64,000 bases of DNA from Prostheceraeus crozeri (Eukaryota > Platyhelminthes > Polycladida > Euryleptidae). The position numbers were made by a program, and so were the translations under genes. The notes beneath the pieces were generated by a model. That model saw only the letters and a list, made by a program, of their open reading frames with translations. It ran no database searches and was not told the DNA's origin. Each line of letters begins with the position of its first letter. Within the stretch, counting starts at the first letter, position 1. The stretch is from positions 62,001 to 126,000 of the forward strand of contig CAJQUW010005339.1 of NCBI GenBank assembly GCA_907163375.1, read 5' to 3'. Positions 19,417-31,258 of this stretch are shown piece after piece.

Positions 19417-19825
19417 GCTACATAATGTAATACTGCAGTTCAGATATCTGAACCGCAATATACTGTTGGGCTGAGGGCCGTCAGTTATCCATTCTCTTAT
19501 CGTCAGTAGCCATCATCATCTTAGACCCAATGATGTCAATAAATTTCTTTGCTATGGGGCCAGGCATACATGAGGTCTCGAAAGCCAGAGGCTCATATGT
19601 AGAAGTCGGTCAAGGACTGGTATTTCCTCCTTTTTAGATGTTCAGCTTTTTCAGCTGCTCGCCCTGATTGAATGCTTGTGTCGTTGACGTTTGACACAGC
19701 AAGGGTGTCTGTCACCGTAGCATCCCAAGCGAGACATTTACAGGAAGAGCAACTGGTACTGAATGGTCATCGCGTCATCAAGTAATGCCACAAAACCCAG
19801 AGTTCTAGAAAATGTGGGATTCTGG

Positions 19826-19912
19826 AACTTTATATCACTTGCGTCAGCCAGTTTACGAGGTCCGGAACATCAGTAATTCATCTGAAATTCTATCATCATA
19901 CGCTCCTTTTCA
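19826..19912 (+). repeat. Direct repeat at the 5' edge of LINE D
   Basis: An 87-bp sequence beginning AACTTTATATCACTTGCGTC and ending three bases before the ORF1 ATG (19915). About 92% identical to 51230-51316. It could be the 5' untranslated region, with the 3' copy being the start of a second, tandem LINE D, or an LTR-like terminal repeat. Confidence 0.75.
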
Positions 19913-19914
19913 GA

Positions 19915-20930
19915 ATGGCAACATCATCTCTCACATCAGCAGCTGAATATTCAACATCAACAATTATTTCTACGCAACCATCATTTTCATACAAGACGAT
20001 TGGATTCTGTGGTAAGTGTAACATGGTAGTGAAAGAAATTGATATTTCGCTGAAATTTGAGAAATGCAGCTTCATTTTCCATACTCATTGCACTTTACCT
20101 CCTAATTTCGAACTGCTGAAATACTTCAAGCATTATAAAAGGAAGTACTGCTGCAAAACTGTATAAAAAGTTTGTATCCTTCAGAACTGGATATTTTTTC
20201 ACAATCCTCCCAAACCATGACAAAAAAACATGTGACACACACAACAGAAACACGGAACACGCAAGCCGACACAAGCAAACAAAGAACTCGAAAAAGAAAG
20301 AAGACAGCAAGCCGAAAAAAGAGATCTCATGCAAGCGATAAACACATTCCAAAACGAAATGAAAGAACAAGATGAACAAATTTGAACTTTGAAAGCGGAA
20401 CAGCAGAATATTAATCGAAAAGACGAAGAAATTAGATCACTAATACAAGAATTAAAAGAAAAAGAAAGTGAACTACTACGCAAAGACCAAGAAATCGAAC
20501 AATTAAAGATAAATGCAAGAAAACAGGAAAGTTGCATTTTCCTTTTGAATGATGGAAGCAGCGATGGTGAAAGTTTTCATGAAATATTGAAGAAAATCAA
20601 AATCTTGGAGAGAGAAATAAAGAAAAATTGTGAATTTATATGACAGCAACAGCAGCGAGAGCTTCAACAGGATGATCAACATGAAGATGCTCAACACCAA
20701 ATGCTCAACACCATCATCAGCAGCCATCACAACAGCAATCACAAAGATTGTGGTAACAAGAAGTTCGCAGCAACAGAGTAATAACCTGTTTTCACTGTGA
20801 CAAAAGGGGTCATCACATCAGACATAGTTATCACGCGCCATGGAATCGACGACAAAGATATGCCAGCTACAATCACAACAACCAAAGCAAAAGCATAAAT
20901 ACCCAAAGAAGAAATTGATATCAGAACAAC
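19915..20930 (+). pseudogene. LINE D ORF1 (PHD-like finger, coiled coil, zinc knuckle)
   Basis: Three open stretches in order. 19915-20166 has a Cys/His pattern G-F-C-G-K-C-N then K-C-S-F-I-F-H-T-H-C, like the PHD-type fingers of some LINE ORF1 proteins. 20389-20643 is a charged coiled coil rich in E, K and Q (Q-E-L-K-E-K-E-S-E-L). 20787-20825 reads C-F-H-C-D-K-R-G-H-H-I-R-H, a retroviral-type zinc knuckle with a final His in place of Cys. ORF1 proteins bind the element RNA. Frame changes between the stretches show it is broken. Confidence 0.55.
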
Positions 20931-21197
20931 AACAGAAGAAGATATGAAAATGAAAGAAGATACGAAAATGAAAAAGTGAAGAAAATAGACGATACGACTT
21001 TGAAAGAGAGAGAAGAATGCAAGATGAAGATCGATACAGAATGACAAGAATAGACGGTGCTGGTGCAAATGGACGTATGCAATATACACCAACACGCATG
21101 CTACAAGCAGGACAATGCACACCAATAAGGCCGTACGTTTAGCACACCCAGTGAAGGAGAGGACGAGGAGCAAAAATGTTATGATCCTAACAAATAG

Positions 21198-22042
21198 AAG
21201 ATCAGTTATATTAATGTAAACGGCTTGAATGATTGCAAGATAAACGATGCTGACATGATCAAGGAGTAGGACATGGATAATGCAGACACACTTTGCTTTA
21301 GTGAAACTCATTTAAAGGATGAAGTTGATTTTCCCATGATTAAGAATTATTCAGGTCACCATACCACTGGAAAGAAATCTACAAAAGCGGCCAGAAATAT
21401 TAAGGGCATTTCAGTATATACAAAAGACAATATGAAAAACCTTAAAATTGAAAATATCGTAAATGAAAATGGAGCAGCTATAATTAACAAGATGAAAGGT
21501 ATGAAATGTGAATACTTATCAGACTTATATTTAATAATTTGCTACAGAAGCAATAGAGAATCAAAATATAAAGATACAGATTTTTTCCTAAATATCAAAA
21601 CATATATTCTTGAATACAATATGGAAAACATTATAATCATTGGAGATTTAGATGGAAGAATCGGTTTAGAAAACGACAATGACAAGTATGGCTTCCCGAA
21701 GAGAAAATCTGAAGACATGACACTAAACATATATGGTCATGATATGCTTACTTTCTGTAATGAAACTAAGTTGATAATAGCGAACGGTAGACATGAAAAT
21801 ACAGATTGTTTAGGAAAATATACATTTTACTGTATTCAAAACGGCGTTATAAGGAAATTTACAATTGGCAATCCCGTATTATACACGGATCATTCGCAGA
21901 TAAAATTAAAACTAATATGTGAAAATGAAATAAAGCTATCGAATCCAACGCCTCTAAAAATAAAATATTTCCTTACAAATGGACAAAAGAAAATCGCTTA
22001 AAATTCGATGGAACTGAATTTGATAAACAATCTTTAGAACTA
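21198..22042 (+). pseudogene. LINE D ORF2, endonuclease part
   Basis: It begins I-S-Y-I-N-V-N-G-L-N (endonuclease motif I), then C-F-S-E-T-H-L (catalytic Glu), I-I-G-D-L-D-G-R-I-G, and Y-T-D-H-S-Q-I (catalytic Asp-His). An in-frame TAG at 21267-21269 and a one-base frameshift near 21970 inactivate it. The coding sequence continues after the G2 insertion at 49112. Confidence 0.65.
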
Positions 22043-22086
22043 TGTAGCAATCCCGTCCCAAATTCAAGTCCGGTGCGGTGCAGTGA

Positions 22087-22117
22087 TGAGTCATCGATGA
22101 GTCATCATGCTGACTCA
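22087..22117. promoter_or_regulatory. Cluster of three AP-1/MARE-like sites, left end of G2
   Basis: TGAGTCA at 22087-22093 and 22098-22104 and TGACTCA at 22111-22117, the last within TGCTGACTCAGC, which fits a Maf-type element. The cluster lies 45 bases from the terminus and recurs in mirror form at the right end. These are binding sites by consensus only. Confidence 0.5.
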
Positions 22118-22219
22118 GCCCCCCCCTCTGGAAGGAAGGTGAGGAAGTTCGCCAAGGATGTGCTGGGAGGAATGGGTCCGAGAGGAGGAAACTGGTCCCT
22201 ACCCCCCCTCTCTGGACGA

Positions 22220-23120
22220 AACTTCCAACTTTGGTGTTAGAGATCGTAGAAAGTCGTGCAATAGCTCATTTGAAAGCTAAGAATGAGAAAAATGCAGTGG
22301 AAAGCTCAGTTTGGCCCTATTTTCCTGGGTTTAGAGAGAAAAATGGCAGGAAAACGTCAGAGTGAGAAAAGGCAGGTTTTGGATGTCTTGAGATGAGAAA
22401 AGTCGTTTTTCGACTTAAAGGAGGTCTCAGATGGGAAAACGGAGTGCAGATTCGGACGTTTTGGTCAATTTTGGATCTAGAAACTTTTTTCCAGCTCAAT
22501 CGGAGAGAAAAAGTTCTGACCCCACCTCTGGAATGAGACTTCCAACTTTGGTGTTAGAGATCGTAGAAAGTCGTGCAATAGCTCATTTGAAAGCTAAGAA
22601 TGAGAAAAATGCAGTGGAAAGCTCAGTTTGGTCCTATTATCCTGGGTTGAGGGAGAAAAATGGCAGGAAAACGGCAGAGTTGGAAAAGTCAGGTGTTGGA
22701 TGTCTTGAGATGAGAAAAGTCGTTTTTCGACATGAAGGAGTGCTCGGATGGGAAAACGGAGTGCAGATTCGGACGTTTTGGCCAATGTTGGGTCTAGGAA
22801 CTTCTTTCCAGCTCAATCGGAGAGAAAAAGTTCTGACCCCCCCTCTGGAACGATCTTCCAACTTTGGTGTTAGAGATCGTAGAAAGTCGTGCAATAGCTC
22901 ATTTGAAAGCTGAGAGTGAGAAAAATTCAGTGGAAGACACGGCTTGTTCCTATCTGCCTTCGTATAGATGTGAGACGTCAGTGAAAATGTTAGACATCGG
23001 CGAAAAAACGACAGAGTTAGAATTTTTATGAAAATCGCTCTATCGGGTGAACGACGCCTCGGACGGGAAATCAGAGACCAGATTTGGAATCAGCGTGCAA
23101 TTCTGCATCTAGAGGGTGAG
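22220..23120 (+). repeat. Left terminal tandem repeats of G2 (three units)
   Basis: Units begin CTTCCAACTTTGGTGTTAG at about 22226, 22544 and 22857, a period of about 315 bp. The first two are close and the third is diverged. The right end has two units, so the arms differ in copy number. The period near 3 x 105 keeps frames open across the array, which gives misleading ORFs such as 22431-22913. Confidence 0.85.
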
Positions 23121-24240
23121 TTTCAAGTCAATCGGAGAGAAAAAGCTGAAAAGTTGGGTCTCCACATGAGATTTTTTCCTGAAAATGTTAAATTGTGGCC
23201 ACCTTTGGCGGTCAATAGCGGAGGATTGGAAGTGAATGAAGTGCTCGGATTTCTTTTACGGGCAAGACAGCACTTCGTTCTCTAGGATCCCACCTTTTCA
23301 GATGCGTGGAAGGTTTCGTTTCCAAATGAGAGCCTGTTGAAAATCGAGTTTTTGCGCATTTTCCAAGATTTTGGAACTTTTGAAAAAACGACAGCTTTTT
23401 CAGCTAGGCTTTTGGTCATCGTAGAGGGTCGAGGGATGTCTTAGATGAAAGGGGAGAGCGAGAAAACATAGCACTCAAAATTTGGAGTCAGTCGGAGCAG
23501 TAGAACCGGAGATAGACGGGTTTAAAGTTTTTGGATGATGGGTATTACGTCATCAGCTGATCGCCACAAACTATACAAGTGGAAACTCTGCTTGTGGAAA
23601 TCAGTTCTCCTCCCGACTGGGTTGGGGTAGGTGAACTCCGGAGCTCTGATGATAGCATTGGAAATCTCTGAAAACCGGGTTTCTGTCAGAAACCGACTTA
23701 GAAAATTTCATTGCTGATATCAGCTAAGGCGTCAGACTTAAAGGTTCGCCAGGAGATGGCCTTCGTCTCCAGGTCATCGAATCAAGACACGACACGTTCA
23801 AAAAAATTTGAAGGATCCAGGAAACGGAAGATGCCAAAGTTAAACAATTACCCTAGTGGAGAATCCTGTAAATAATTAGGTAATTAAAAGTCACGAACGA
23901 ATGAATATAAATTAATACTGACAACATAGAGCAACCTACTCTAGTATAGAGCAGGTACTGAAATACGTATAAAGGCAAGTCTACTCAACTGAAGACGGTA
24001 AGGGAAATAAATTAATACTCATAAACGATTTTATTTTTATCATATAAGAACTGAAATAAGAGTTCGTCATGGACCTGACGAGAAGCTAACTAAAAATAAC
24101 AAAAGGTGTAAATTAGAAACCTAAAAAACCAAAATTAAGTTTGCTATGTATGGAGTTATCAGGGAGGAACCATGTGGCTGCATGAAGCAAGGTTTCGGCC
24201 CCTAACCTCCAACCTATACCACATGGCGGGGCCAGGCCAA

Positions 24241-24262
24241 CCATATCGAATGTACGATATGG
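24241..24262. repeat. Small hairpin in the 3' region of the Penelope-like element
   Basis: CCATATCG and CGATATGG form a perfect 8-bp stem with loop AATGTA. The region 23778-24365 is otherwise non-coding 3' sequence of the element. I looked for a hammerhead ribozyme core and found none. Confidence 0.5.
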
Positions 24263-24365
24263 AAGGTCTCTCCAAGCCTGAGGAAACATAGCAGAACCTA
24301 ACCGAAAATAAAATTTTTTTTATATATTAGGACAAAGGACGCACTTGAAACTAGAAGAGGTTTTC

Positions 24366-25586
24366 TTAGCCCAACATGCCAATGATGGATGGCATCTGGC
24401 GGGGCGAAAAACAACCAAACTTAAAAACGAGGAACCTATTCTTGGAGAAGGACTTAATGCAAGAATTAACCAGCAAATTATTCTTATAACCCCGTCCTTT
24501 AAAGATATCAAAAATGCCCTTAGCTCTTGATGTGAAGGCGGAAGCATCAGATGAAATCCTGGCGAACCTGATGAGTTGGGCAGCAAAGATGTTTAAGCCA
24601 GTGTTCAAAGGCATGTTACTCTCGGGGAAAGTATACAGCACCACTGGGAAGCTGAACTCATCAACCTTATGGTAAACCTCTGTGATGTATTGGCCACCAT
24701 CTTCGATCCTGATTTTAACATCCAAATAATTAACACATTTGTTGTTGTCTCCGCTTCTGCTAGCTAAGAGATCTACCGGGTAGATTTCAGGAAGGATCTT
24801 ATCAAAATGTTTGAAATTAAGCACACAAATGTCATCGACATACCTAGTGGTACGAGAGAGAAGTTTGGCTAAGCCAAATCTCTTACTCGCTAGGAGCCCC
24901 CTCACAAAATTAAACTCCCTGTAAGCCAAAAACAGGTCAGCTAAGAGCGAGCTGGAATTCCCACCCATAGGTATGCCTCGAATTTCCTTGAAGACAAGTC
25001 CCCCGAAAGTGACAAAAGTGTTATCCAGGATCAAACTTATTGCATTAAGGAATTGGGTTTTGGACCAGGAGTGATACCCTCTGTATTTTTTATTCGAGAA
25101 GAAGGTTCTATAATAGCCAATGCAAATAAAGCTCTTGGAACTGCTAAAAATTAACTCACATAAGTCTTTCAAGGACTCCATAACCTGGTCTAAATTAAGA
25201 TTCGTATAGAGTGTGGAGAAATCATATACTTGTAAGGAGTGGCAATTCAAACCCGACATCCTGTCAAGGAATTCCCCAGAAGAGTTAATGCTCCAGAAGG
25301 CGTTCACACCTGAATTATGCTTGATGGAAAGGCAATAACTACTAAACTTGTCCCGGACCGATTGCAAACCTTTGTTCACAAGTATGGCCAAATCTTTGGA
25401 AGTGCTGTTCCTGGCACCAGCTATGAATCTACTCTTATACGGATTTTTGTGCAATTTAGGTATCCAGAAAAGTTTAGGCAAAACCATAAACTTATCTTTA
25501 ACCGTTATGACAAAGGAATCCTTGAGGGCGGTGCAATGTTCGGCAATTATGTCATTAATGGAAGAAATTACTGGTGCGTAAGTCTG
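24366..25586 (-). pseudogene. Penelope-like reverse transcriptase, C-terminal part
   Basis: It reads T-Y-A-P-V at its start, then L-P-K-L-F-W-I-P-K-L-H-K-N-P, R-F-I-A-G-A, Y-D-F-S-T-L-Y-T-N (catalytic Asp region), G-I-P-M-G-G-N-S-S (motif B') and R-Y-V-D-D-I-C-V-L (catalytic YVDD). These are the hallmarks of Penelope-like RTs, which are related to telomerase. The stretch of about 407 codons is open. It is cut off from its N-terminal half by LINE B. The apparent N-terminus in the longer frame (to 25652) belongs to the LINE B tail and is not part of it. Confidence 0.85.
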
Positions 25587-25750
25587 ATTAAGTAAGTAAG
25601 TAAGTAAGCGTTTTATTTCAAGTTGAATGAAAATCAAGACAGTCATATACACAAATCATATACACATTACATAGTCATATCACAAATTTTCACATACACA
25701 AGTAAAGAAGACCGAAAAATAAATGCATACAAACTGAGGTCATTTTACAT

Positions 25751-28430
25751 CTACATATCATTTAAAATATCGTTAAAGTGTACACACAGTTGCTGAAGTA
25801 AAAATGGGAAAAAAGATCTGGCATATTTTTCAGTACGGATACATGGGAAAACGAATCTGTTCGACCGTTGAGATCTTTCAGGCAGAAGGTCTCTCAAGAT
25901 GTGATTTTGGTCGTTTTCAATCTGTCTGAAAAGTTTCAAAGAATGTTGCAATCGTCTATGTATAGTATCGTCACACTTAGTACACTTTGAAACACCATCA
26001 TAAATTATACGATGTGCTCGGTTTTCAATAGTTGAAAGTATTTTACAATGCTTTTTTAGAGAACCCAACAAATGTTTCACATGCGTAGTCTAAAACAGAG
26101 CGGATAATGGTTACATATACATCATGCAATTGATTTGCAGAAATAAGTGACTTTAAACGTCTGATGATATGCAAGCGTCTGCTACACTTTATTCGCAAAT
26201 AATCTACGTGGTCGTCCCAAGTTAACTTATTATTCATACAGACTCCGAGATACTTGATGGACTTCACGTAGTTTACAGAGAAAGAAAAATTGTCTAAGGA
26301 AACAGGAGATCGAGAAACAATCATCACATTAGACTTTTTTGTATTTAGTCTCAAAAATTTTTTTGCGCACCACAATTCAACATTCTCTATTTCACGATTA
26401 ACCGTAGAGCGAATGTCATCAATATCGTTTTTTGGTAAAGGAATGATTACACCTATATCATCAGCATATTTAAGCATTACATTATTCACTGAGGTACTAT
26501 GTAAGTTACTAACATATAGGCAAAAAAGAAAAGGGGCTAAAACGGATCCTTGTGGTACTCCGCAAGTAATGCTCACAGATCGGGAATACACATCCTTTAA
26601 CTTCAGGAAAATGGTTCTATTTTCACAGAATGATTTCAACCATATAATGAGCTCGATAGGGAAATTCAAAGTCTGCAATTTCTCAAATAACACATTGTAA
26701 TTTACACAATCGAACGCCTTTGACAAATCACAGCTCATGACTGCGCAACCAAAATTCTGCCTTTCATCGATGATGCGTAATGATGTATCTAGTAACTTCA
26801 AAATGGTTGTTGTAGTCGAGGCACCTTTCCTGAAACCATGCTGTTCGAGGCCATAATTTATATAGAACATGTCTGCAAAACGATTGAGTACAATTCGTTC
26901 CAAAATCTTCGCTAGAGGAGGAAAGATCGAGATGTATCGCAGATTGTTTATATCAGGCGGTTGACTTTTAGGTATTGGGACTGTGACACTAATTTTCCAA
27001 CTCGCAGGAAAAGTCAATGTTGACAGTGAGCAATTAAATATATGTGTTAACGGTTCAGAAATAACGTCCGCCAGAAATCTATAAATTCTAGTCGGAACTG
27101 GATCAAACCCGGATGATTTTTTGAGAGGCATATTGCACAGCATTTTTCTTACTTCTGAGGCATCAATTGTAGGATACCAGCTTTCGGACGGTGCGGTATC
27201 AATGAATCGATTAAGATTATTTTTAGGGAATGGGCTTGATAATGAGTCTGCCATTTTATCAAGAAGTTGAATGATACTTCCATTTTCTTCAATTAGTGTA
27301 GTCCAATTATCTACCGTACTATTTTTGCCATCGTTCTTGTGTTTCGCTACGACTTTCCATAAACCTTGTGAGGAGCTGTTCATAATCTTGTTTGCCCAAA
27401 TTTGTTTTGCAGTTAAAATTTCTTGCTTTACTTTCATTTTCAATTCATTATATCTGTTCCAATTTCTTGTCCTATAGGCATTCCATTTCTCATTGATTAG
27501 GTATTTAGTAAATGGGGTCATCCATTCTTTGTCGTTCTGGGTTATTATCACATCAACAGAAGGGATGTAAGTATTAATGAAATATATTAGATGTTCCTGG
27601 AAATAGTGAGCTTTTGTATTAGCATTGTCTGATTTCTGTAATAGTCCCATCCAGTCAAAGTTGCATACTTGGAAAAATAAAGCATCTAGGTTCGATTGTC
27701 TGAAATCATAAAGCTTGTGAGACTGCACATTTATCTCATTAGGCTTCGAAAGATAACATTTTGAAGGATAACAAGTTAACATTAGATGATCAGAATTTCC
27801 CAGTGGGGCATTGTACTGTACGTTTTTGGCATCATATACTTGAGATATGTCATTTGAGATCAGCAGGTGGTCTAAGATAGCGTTTTGCCTAGTCGGATTG
27901 ATGATTATATCGCACATATCCATATCAGAACAAAACCTTGTCACGTCAAAAGAGTTCAAATCACCAGCCAACATTAAATGATAATGAGGCTTAGTTACAC
28001 AAAAGTCGTCAATCAACTTCACTAGATCGTTGTATATGTCATTCAGTTTTGAGGCGTTTAAACTTGGTGGGATGTACAAGCATAATAAACATAACTTGAA
28101 CGAGGAAATATCAATAATCAGATATTCAGATTCATTTGGTAAATGGTACGATTCAGAAATATTAGAGAATGAAATATTCGATCTGAGAAACACTGCAACT
28201 CCACCACCTCTTCGGCAGGATCGGTCACTCCGACATGAAGTATATCCTGGAATATTGATCAGATCTGAATTTATTAGACTGCTCAGCCAGGTTTCTGTCA
28301 CACAGATTATATCGGGAAATTTTAGAGAAGCAACAAGTTTCAGTTCGTCAATTTTTGGTAGTAAAGAACGTGCATTCAGTAACATAACAGTAGGATATGT
28401 TGAATCCTGTAAAACCTTTACCGAAAATTT
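25751..28430 (-). pseudogene. LINE B ORF2 protein (AP endonuclease and reverse transcriptase)
   Basis: The main frame 26043-28430, then the C-terminal frame 25751-26080 after one frameshift near 26065. Endonuclease: M-L-L-N-A-R-S-L-L-P-K, V-T-E-T-W-L, C-R-R-G-G-G-V, A-G-D-L-N-S, G-N-S-D-H-L-M. RT: C-D-L-S-K-A-F-D-C, C-G-V-P-Q-G-S-V-L-A-P, K-Y-A-D-D-I-G-V. C-terminus: R-A-H-R-I-I-Y-D followed by C-x-x-C. Unlike LINEs A and C, an ATG (28385) lies just before the endonuclease, 15 codons after the slippery site. The frame is open from the slip site to that ATG. Confidence 0.85.
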
Positions 28431-29203
28431 GCATTGGGATCTATCGTTACAACTTTGTTATTGGGGATGGTAACTTTTTCGCCAAGATCACGCCTTGCTT
28501 TCAATTCTTTTCTCAATAAAATATTTCTGTCCCTTTCCATTTTTGTATAGTCAGGATTTATGGACACTTTTGAATATTGAGGAAAGTCTTTAAGATTTCT
28601 CGCCTTTCGGAGAAGAGCAGTGCGTTTATTTTCATCAACACATTTAAATCTGAGAAGTCGAGGTTTATCAGTATCAGATTTTCGTCCAATGCGATTTGAA
28701 GATTCCACCTCAATATTATCCATTTCAAGAGCGTTACATAAATCGTTAATGGCTTCATTGTCTTGTTTTATTCTAGATTCAAGACTACCAGTATTAGGTT
28801 CAGGAAGACCGGTCACAATTAGGAAATTTCTTCTATTCAGTCTTTCCTGCAGCTCGCTAAACACATCCTCACACGAACCGTTTATGGCATTTTTCATTTG
28901 TTCATATTCATCTTGTAGCTTGTCATGTTTCTTTTGCAGATCTTCGTGCTGTTTGATGAGCATATTAAACTTTTCAGTCAGAGGACAAATATATTTTTGA
29001 AGTTGATTCTCAATAACCGCTGAAATATTATCAACATCGATGGAGTCATTCTTCTGTTTGATATTTTCTATTGTTAGGTATCTCCTGGAGCTAGATTGTG
29101 TCTTTAGATGCAACATAGCTCTGATGACATCTTTCTTCGTGATAGAAGATTTAGATAAATCATTTTCTGGCAAAGCAAGAAGTTCCTCCACTGATAGTAC
29201 CAT
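28418..29203 (-). CDS. LINE B ORF1 protein (coiled coil plus RNA-binding core)
   Basis: A 261-residue product from ATG 29203; an open extension to 29269 runs into the tRNA-like leader and is unlikely. Residues about 60-125 form a long coiled coil (K-H-D-K-L-Q-D-E-Y-E-Q). The core has L-I-V-T-G-L-P-E-P, S-N-R-I-G-R-K and L-R-F-K-C-V, parallel to LINE A and C ORF1, and the basic end L-R-K-E-L-K-A-R-R. It ends N-F-R. It should coat element RNA. Confidence 0.75.
   Translation of the reverse strand: MVLSVEELLALPENDLSKSSITKKDVIRAMLHLKTQSSSRRYLTIENIKQKNDSIDVDNISAVIENQLQKYICPLTEKFNMLIKQHEDLQKKHDKLQDEYEQMKNAINGSCEDVFSELQERLNRRNFLIVTGLPEPNTGSLESRIKQDNEAINDLCNALEMDNIEVESSNRIGRKSDTDKPRLLRFKCVDENKRTALLRKARNLKDFPQYSKVSINPDYTKMERDRNILLRKELKARRDLGEKVTIPNNKVVTIDPNANFR
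28424..28430 (-). promoter_or_regulatory. Candidate -1 ribosomal frameshift site, LINE B
   Basis: A_AAT_TTT in the ORF1 frame, followed by CGG and the ORF1 stop TAA (28418-28420). ORF2 is in the -1 frame, open through the site. Position and frame are the same as in LINEs A and C. Confidence 0.6.
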
Positions 29204-29244
29204 GGTAACCTGAATGTAACTACACTGCCAAAAATAATTGTCAC

Positions 29245-29325
29245 CACAGGGTATCGAACCAAGAGACAAAAGTACTAATCGCTGTCCAGTCGAGGAACTA
29301 GACCACTAGACCACACAACCAACTT
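29245..29325 (-). promoter_or_regulatory. tRNA-like internal RNA polymerase III promoter in the LINE B leader
   Basis: On the minus strand, TGGTCTAGTGG (29303-29313) fits a box A and GGTTCGATACC (29250-29260) fits a box B, with 42 bases between, close to tRNA spacing. It lies upstream of the ORF1 ATG (29203). It could be a tRNA-derived promoter captured by the LINE, a SINE inserted in the leader, or a decayed tRNA. I could not fold a full cloverleaf, so I do not call a tRNA gene. Confidence 0.55.
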
Positions 29326-29743
29326 GAGCTAGAAAGATTGTCACTATTAAGTTAATTCAAGAAACCGTGAAATCACTTGTGTGACGTAGATAATTCAGCA
29401 GTTGGTTTTGATCGAGGCAGCAACCACAATCAACCGATGAGAATCACTCACTGAATTTTATGGTGAAAAGGAGAATTTTCGGTATATCAAGAATCCCGTA
29501 GAGCGACGAGAAAAACTGATATCATATCCAGAACAACGACAATTAGATGGTTCCAACGATGTAAAATTTTCCAAATTTGAGTGGATAATGTCAATATATG
29601 AAGCAGATAACACTATATGCACTGGCAGACGCGAGAGACACGACCGATCACTTCGACAGTTGACTGGTGTGCAAGTGATTACCAACAGCATTGAAACTAC
29701 TAAGGTCAAAGCCTAGTTCGTTCAAGAGGACAATGAGGTAATA

Positions 29744-31258
29744 CAGTCCGTTTCATAAAAAGTGGATCATCCTAAAATTTGACTAAATAAAACATAAGTA
29801 TGATACAGAAAGCATTTTTCATGTTATTTCATGTCCCTAATATATGTAAATGTCCTGATATAATCTGATAAGCTATGATACAGTAACGGTTCTTAAGAAG
29901 CTAATATTTTGTGGCCCTACCCTTATTGTCAATGACATTACCAATTCGTCTAGGCATTGATTCGATGATATCGTTGATTTTTGACTGATCTAACTTTCTC
30001 CACTCTCTTTTTAACAGTGACGAAGTTGTGATACGCCATCTGTAGGTAGCAGTGAACGACGAACGTTACGTTTTAGAATACTCCATACATTTTCTATGGG
30101 ATTCAGATCAGGAGAACGAGCTGGCCAAGATAATGTCCTAAGCCCTAATTGAGACTTGCATAAGTTGACTCTACTACTCCTGTGACACGTAGCATTATCA
30201 TCCATAAATAACCAAGTCAATGGATCACCAAGTTGATCTGTCATTTGGCCAATGTTCATTCGTAAAACATTCACATAGCGTTCAGAATTCATGGTTCCTT
30301 GCTGTATGTGAAGTTCAGAGCGGCCATTGGTCCAAATGCCAGCCCAAATCAGTAGAGTCGCACCACCTTGTACCCGGGACGATGTAAATGTCTCGGAATT
30401 TCCTGATCAGATTTTATCCATAATCTCAATCGACCATCACTATCCTTCAGACGGACTCAATAAGTCTTCTACGAATAGTGGACTTAGAAATAGACGAGAC
30501 TAGTGCAGCCATCTCAGTTAACGAGAGACTTGGATCAACTTTAACAAATCTCAAAATTAGGCGGTCTATACGTTTGGATGTTTTGCGCGGACGGCCAGAG
30601 CCCTCTTTACGACAGAGTCGAAAATCATCATTATGCCATCGATGCACATTTGTGTAAGGGACATTTAGTCGCTTGCTTGTAGCTCGCAAAGAAGACCCTA
30701 GTTCTAGCAAGGCTGACACTTTGCCTTTTGTGAATGCGATCTCGCTATTGTTCATTTGTGCTTTGTATTGTTTTCAACCGGTAAGAGATAGATTTCTAGC
30801 TGAAAGCAATCAGGAGTGCTGCCAACACCACCGCAACGAAGTCAGGAAGCTATGGAACATGAAGTCCAGTTAATCACATGTAGCAGTTACATTATTGTTG
30901 ATGAATAATGGTGCTATACTGGCTCTGATTGACCGATTTTCTTTATTTTTGTTTTGCTTGATAGCTTTTGGCTTGTAGAACAACATATAACATAACAAAG
31001 GAAACAAACGTAATTTTTTAAGAGTGAGGTATGATTTTATGTAACATTGCTAAATGAAGATCAAATTATCTACTACTTTTTTATCTATAACAGGAAAACA
31101 ACTCAATATTCATGCTTGAAATTTCCAACAATGATATTAGTAAGCACAACTGACATATCTTCCAAATTTCAGAGAAATTCGTTCAAGTTTGGCGGAGTTA
31201 GACAAAGTTGAAGTTAAGGCGATGTTTAAGGGTGATCCATTTTTTATGAAACAATTTG
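29744..31258 (-). mobile_element. Tc1-like DNA transposon
   Basis: A 1515-bp element with TA at both sides (29742-29743 and 31259-31260). The inverted ends share GTTTCATAAAAA and TGGATCA. The flanks rejoin the Penelope-like reading frame at V-I-V-C-R-K-Y. It carries a broken transposase on the minus strand. Confidence 0.85.
29901..30755 (-). pseudogene. Tc1-like transposase
   Basis: The N-terminus (30447-30755) has two helix-turn-helix regions with the GRPR-like hinge G-S-G-R-P-R-K-T. The catalytic part (from about 30292) has W-L-F-M-D-D-N-A-T-C-H (second Asp) and W-P-A-R-S-P-D-L-N-P-I-E-N-V-W with Glu, the DD34E signature. The C-terminus S-M-P-R-R-I ends at TAG 29901-29903. Frameshifts near 30375-30450 and near 30015 show it is dead. 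The protein binds the inverted ends and inserts at TA. Confidence 0.8.

Larger units (their letters stand above)
25587..29704 (-). mobile_element. LINE B, near full-length two-ORF non-LTR retrotransposon
   Basis: The 3' end (in minus sense) is AATAAA-like followed by a (CTTA)n tract at 25589-25608, directly against Penelope-like coding sequence. The 5' end, about 29704, is set by the point where Penelope-like coding sequence resumes (E-L-G-F-D). It has a leader of about 500 bp with a tRNA-like segment, ORF1 (28418-29203) and ORF2. One frameshift near 26065 breaks the end of ORF2, otherwise it is intact. Confidence 0.8.

Noticed and set aside
20739-21311. Hydrophobic 190-residue minus-strand ORF
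   Set aside because: It is antisense to LINE D ORF1; the hydrophobic look comes from reversing A-rich codons.
23778-24365. Hammerhead ribozyme in the Penelope-like 3' region
   Set aside because: CTGACGA occurs near 24082, but no properly placed GAAA and no stems are present.
28030-28473. 147-residue plus-strand ORF
   Set aside because: Antisense to the LINE B endonuclease.
29245-29325. A functional tRNA gene
   Set aside because: Box A and box B are present, but no complete acceptor and anticodon stems could be drawn.
29458-29709. An 83-residue minus-strand ORF
   Set aside because: It spans the junction of Penelope-like sequence and the LINE B leader, so it is a chimera of two elements.
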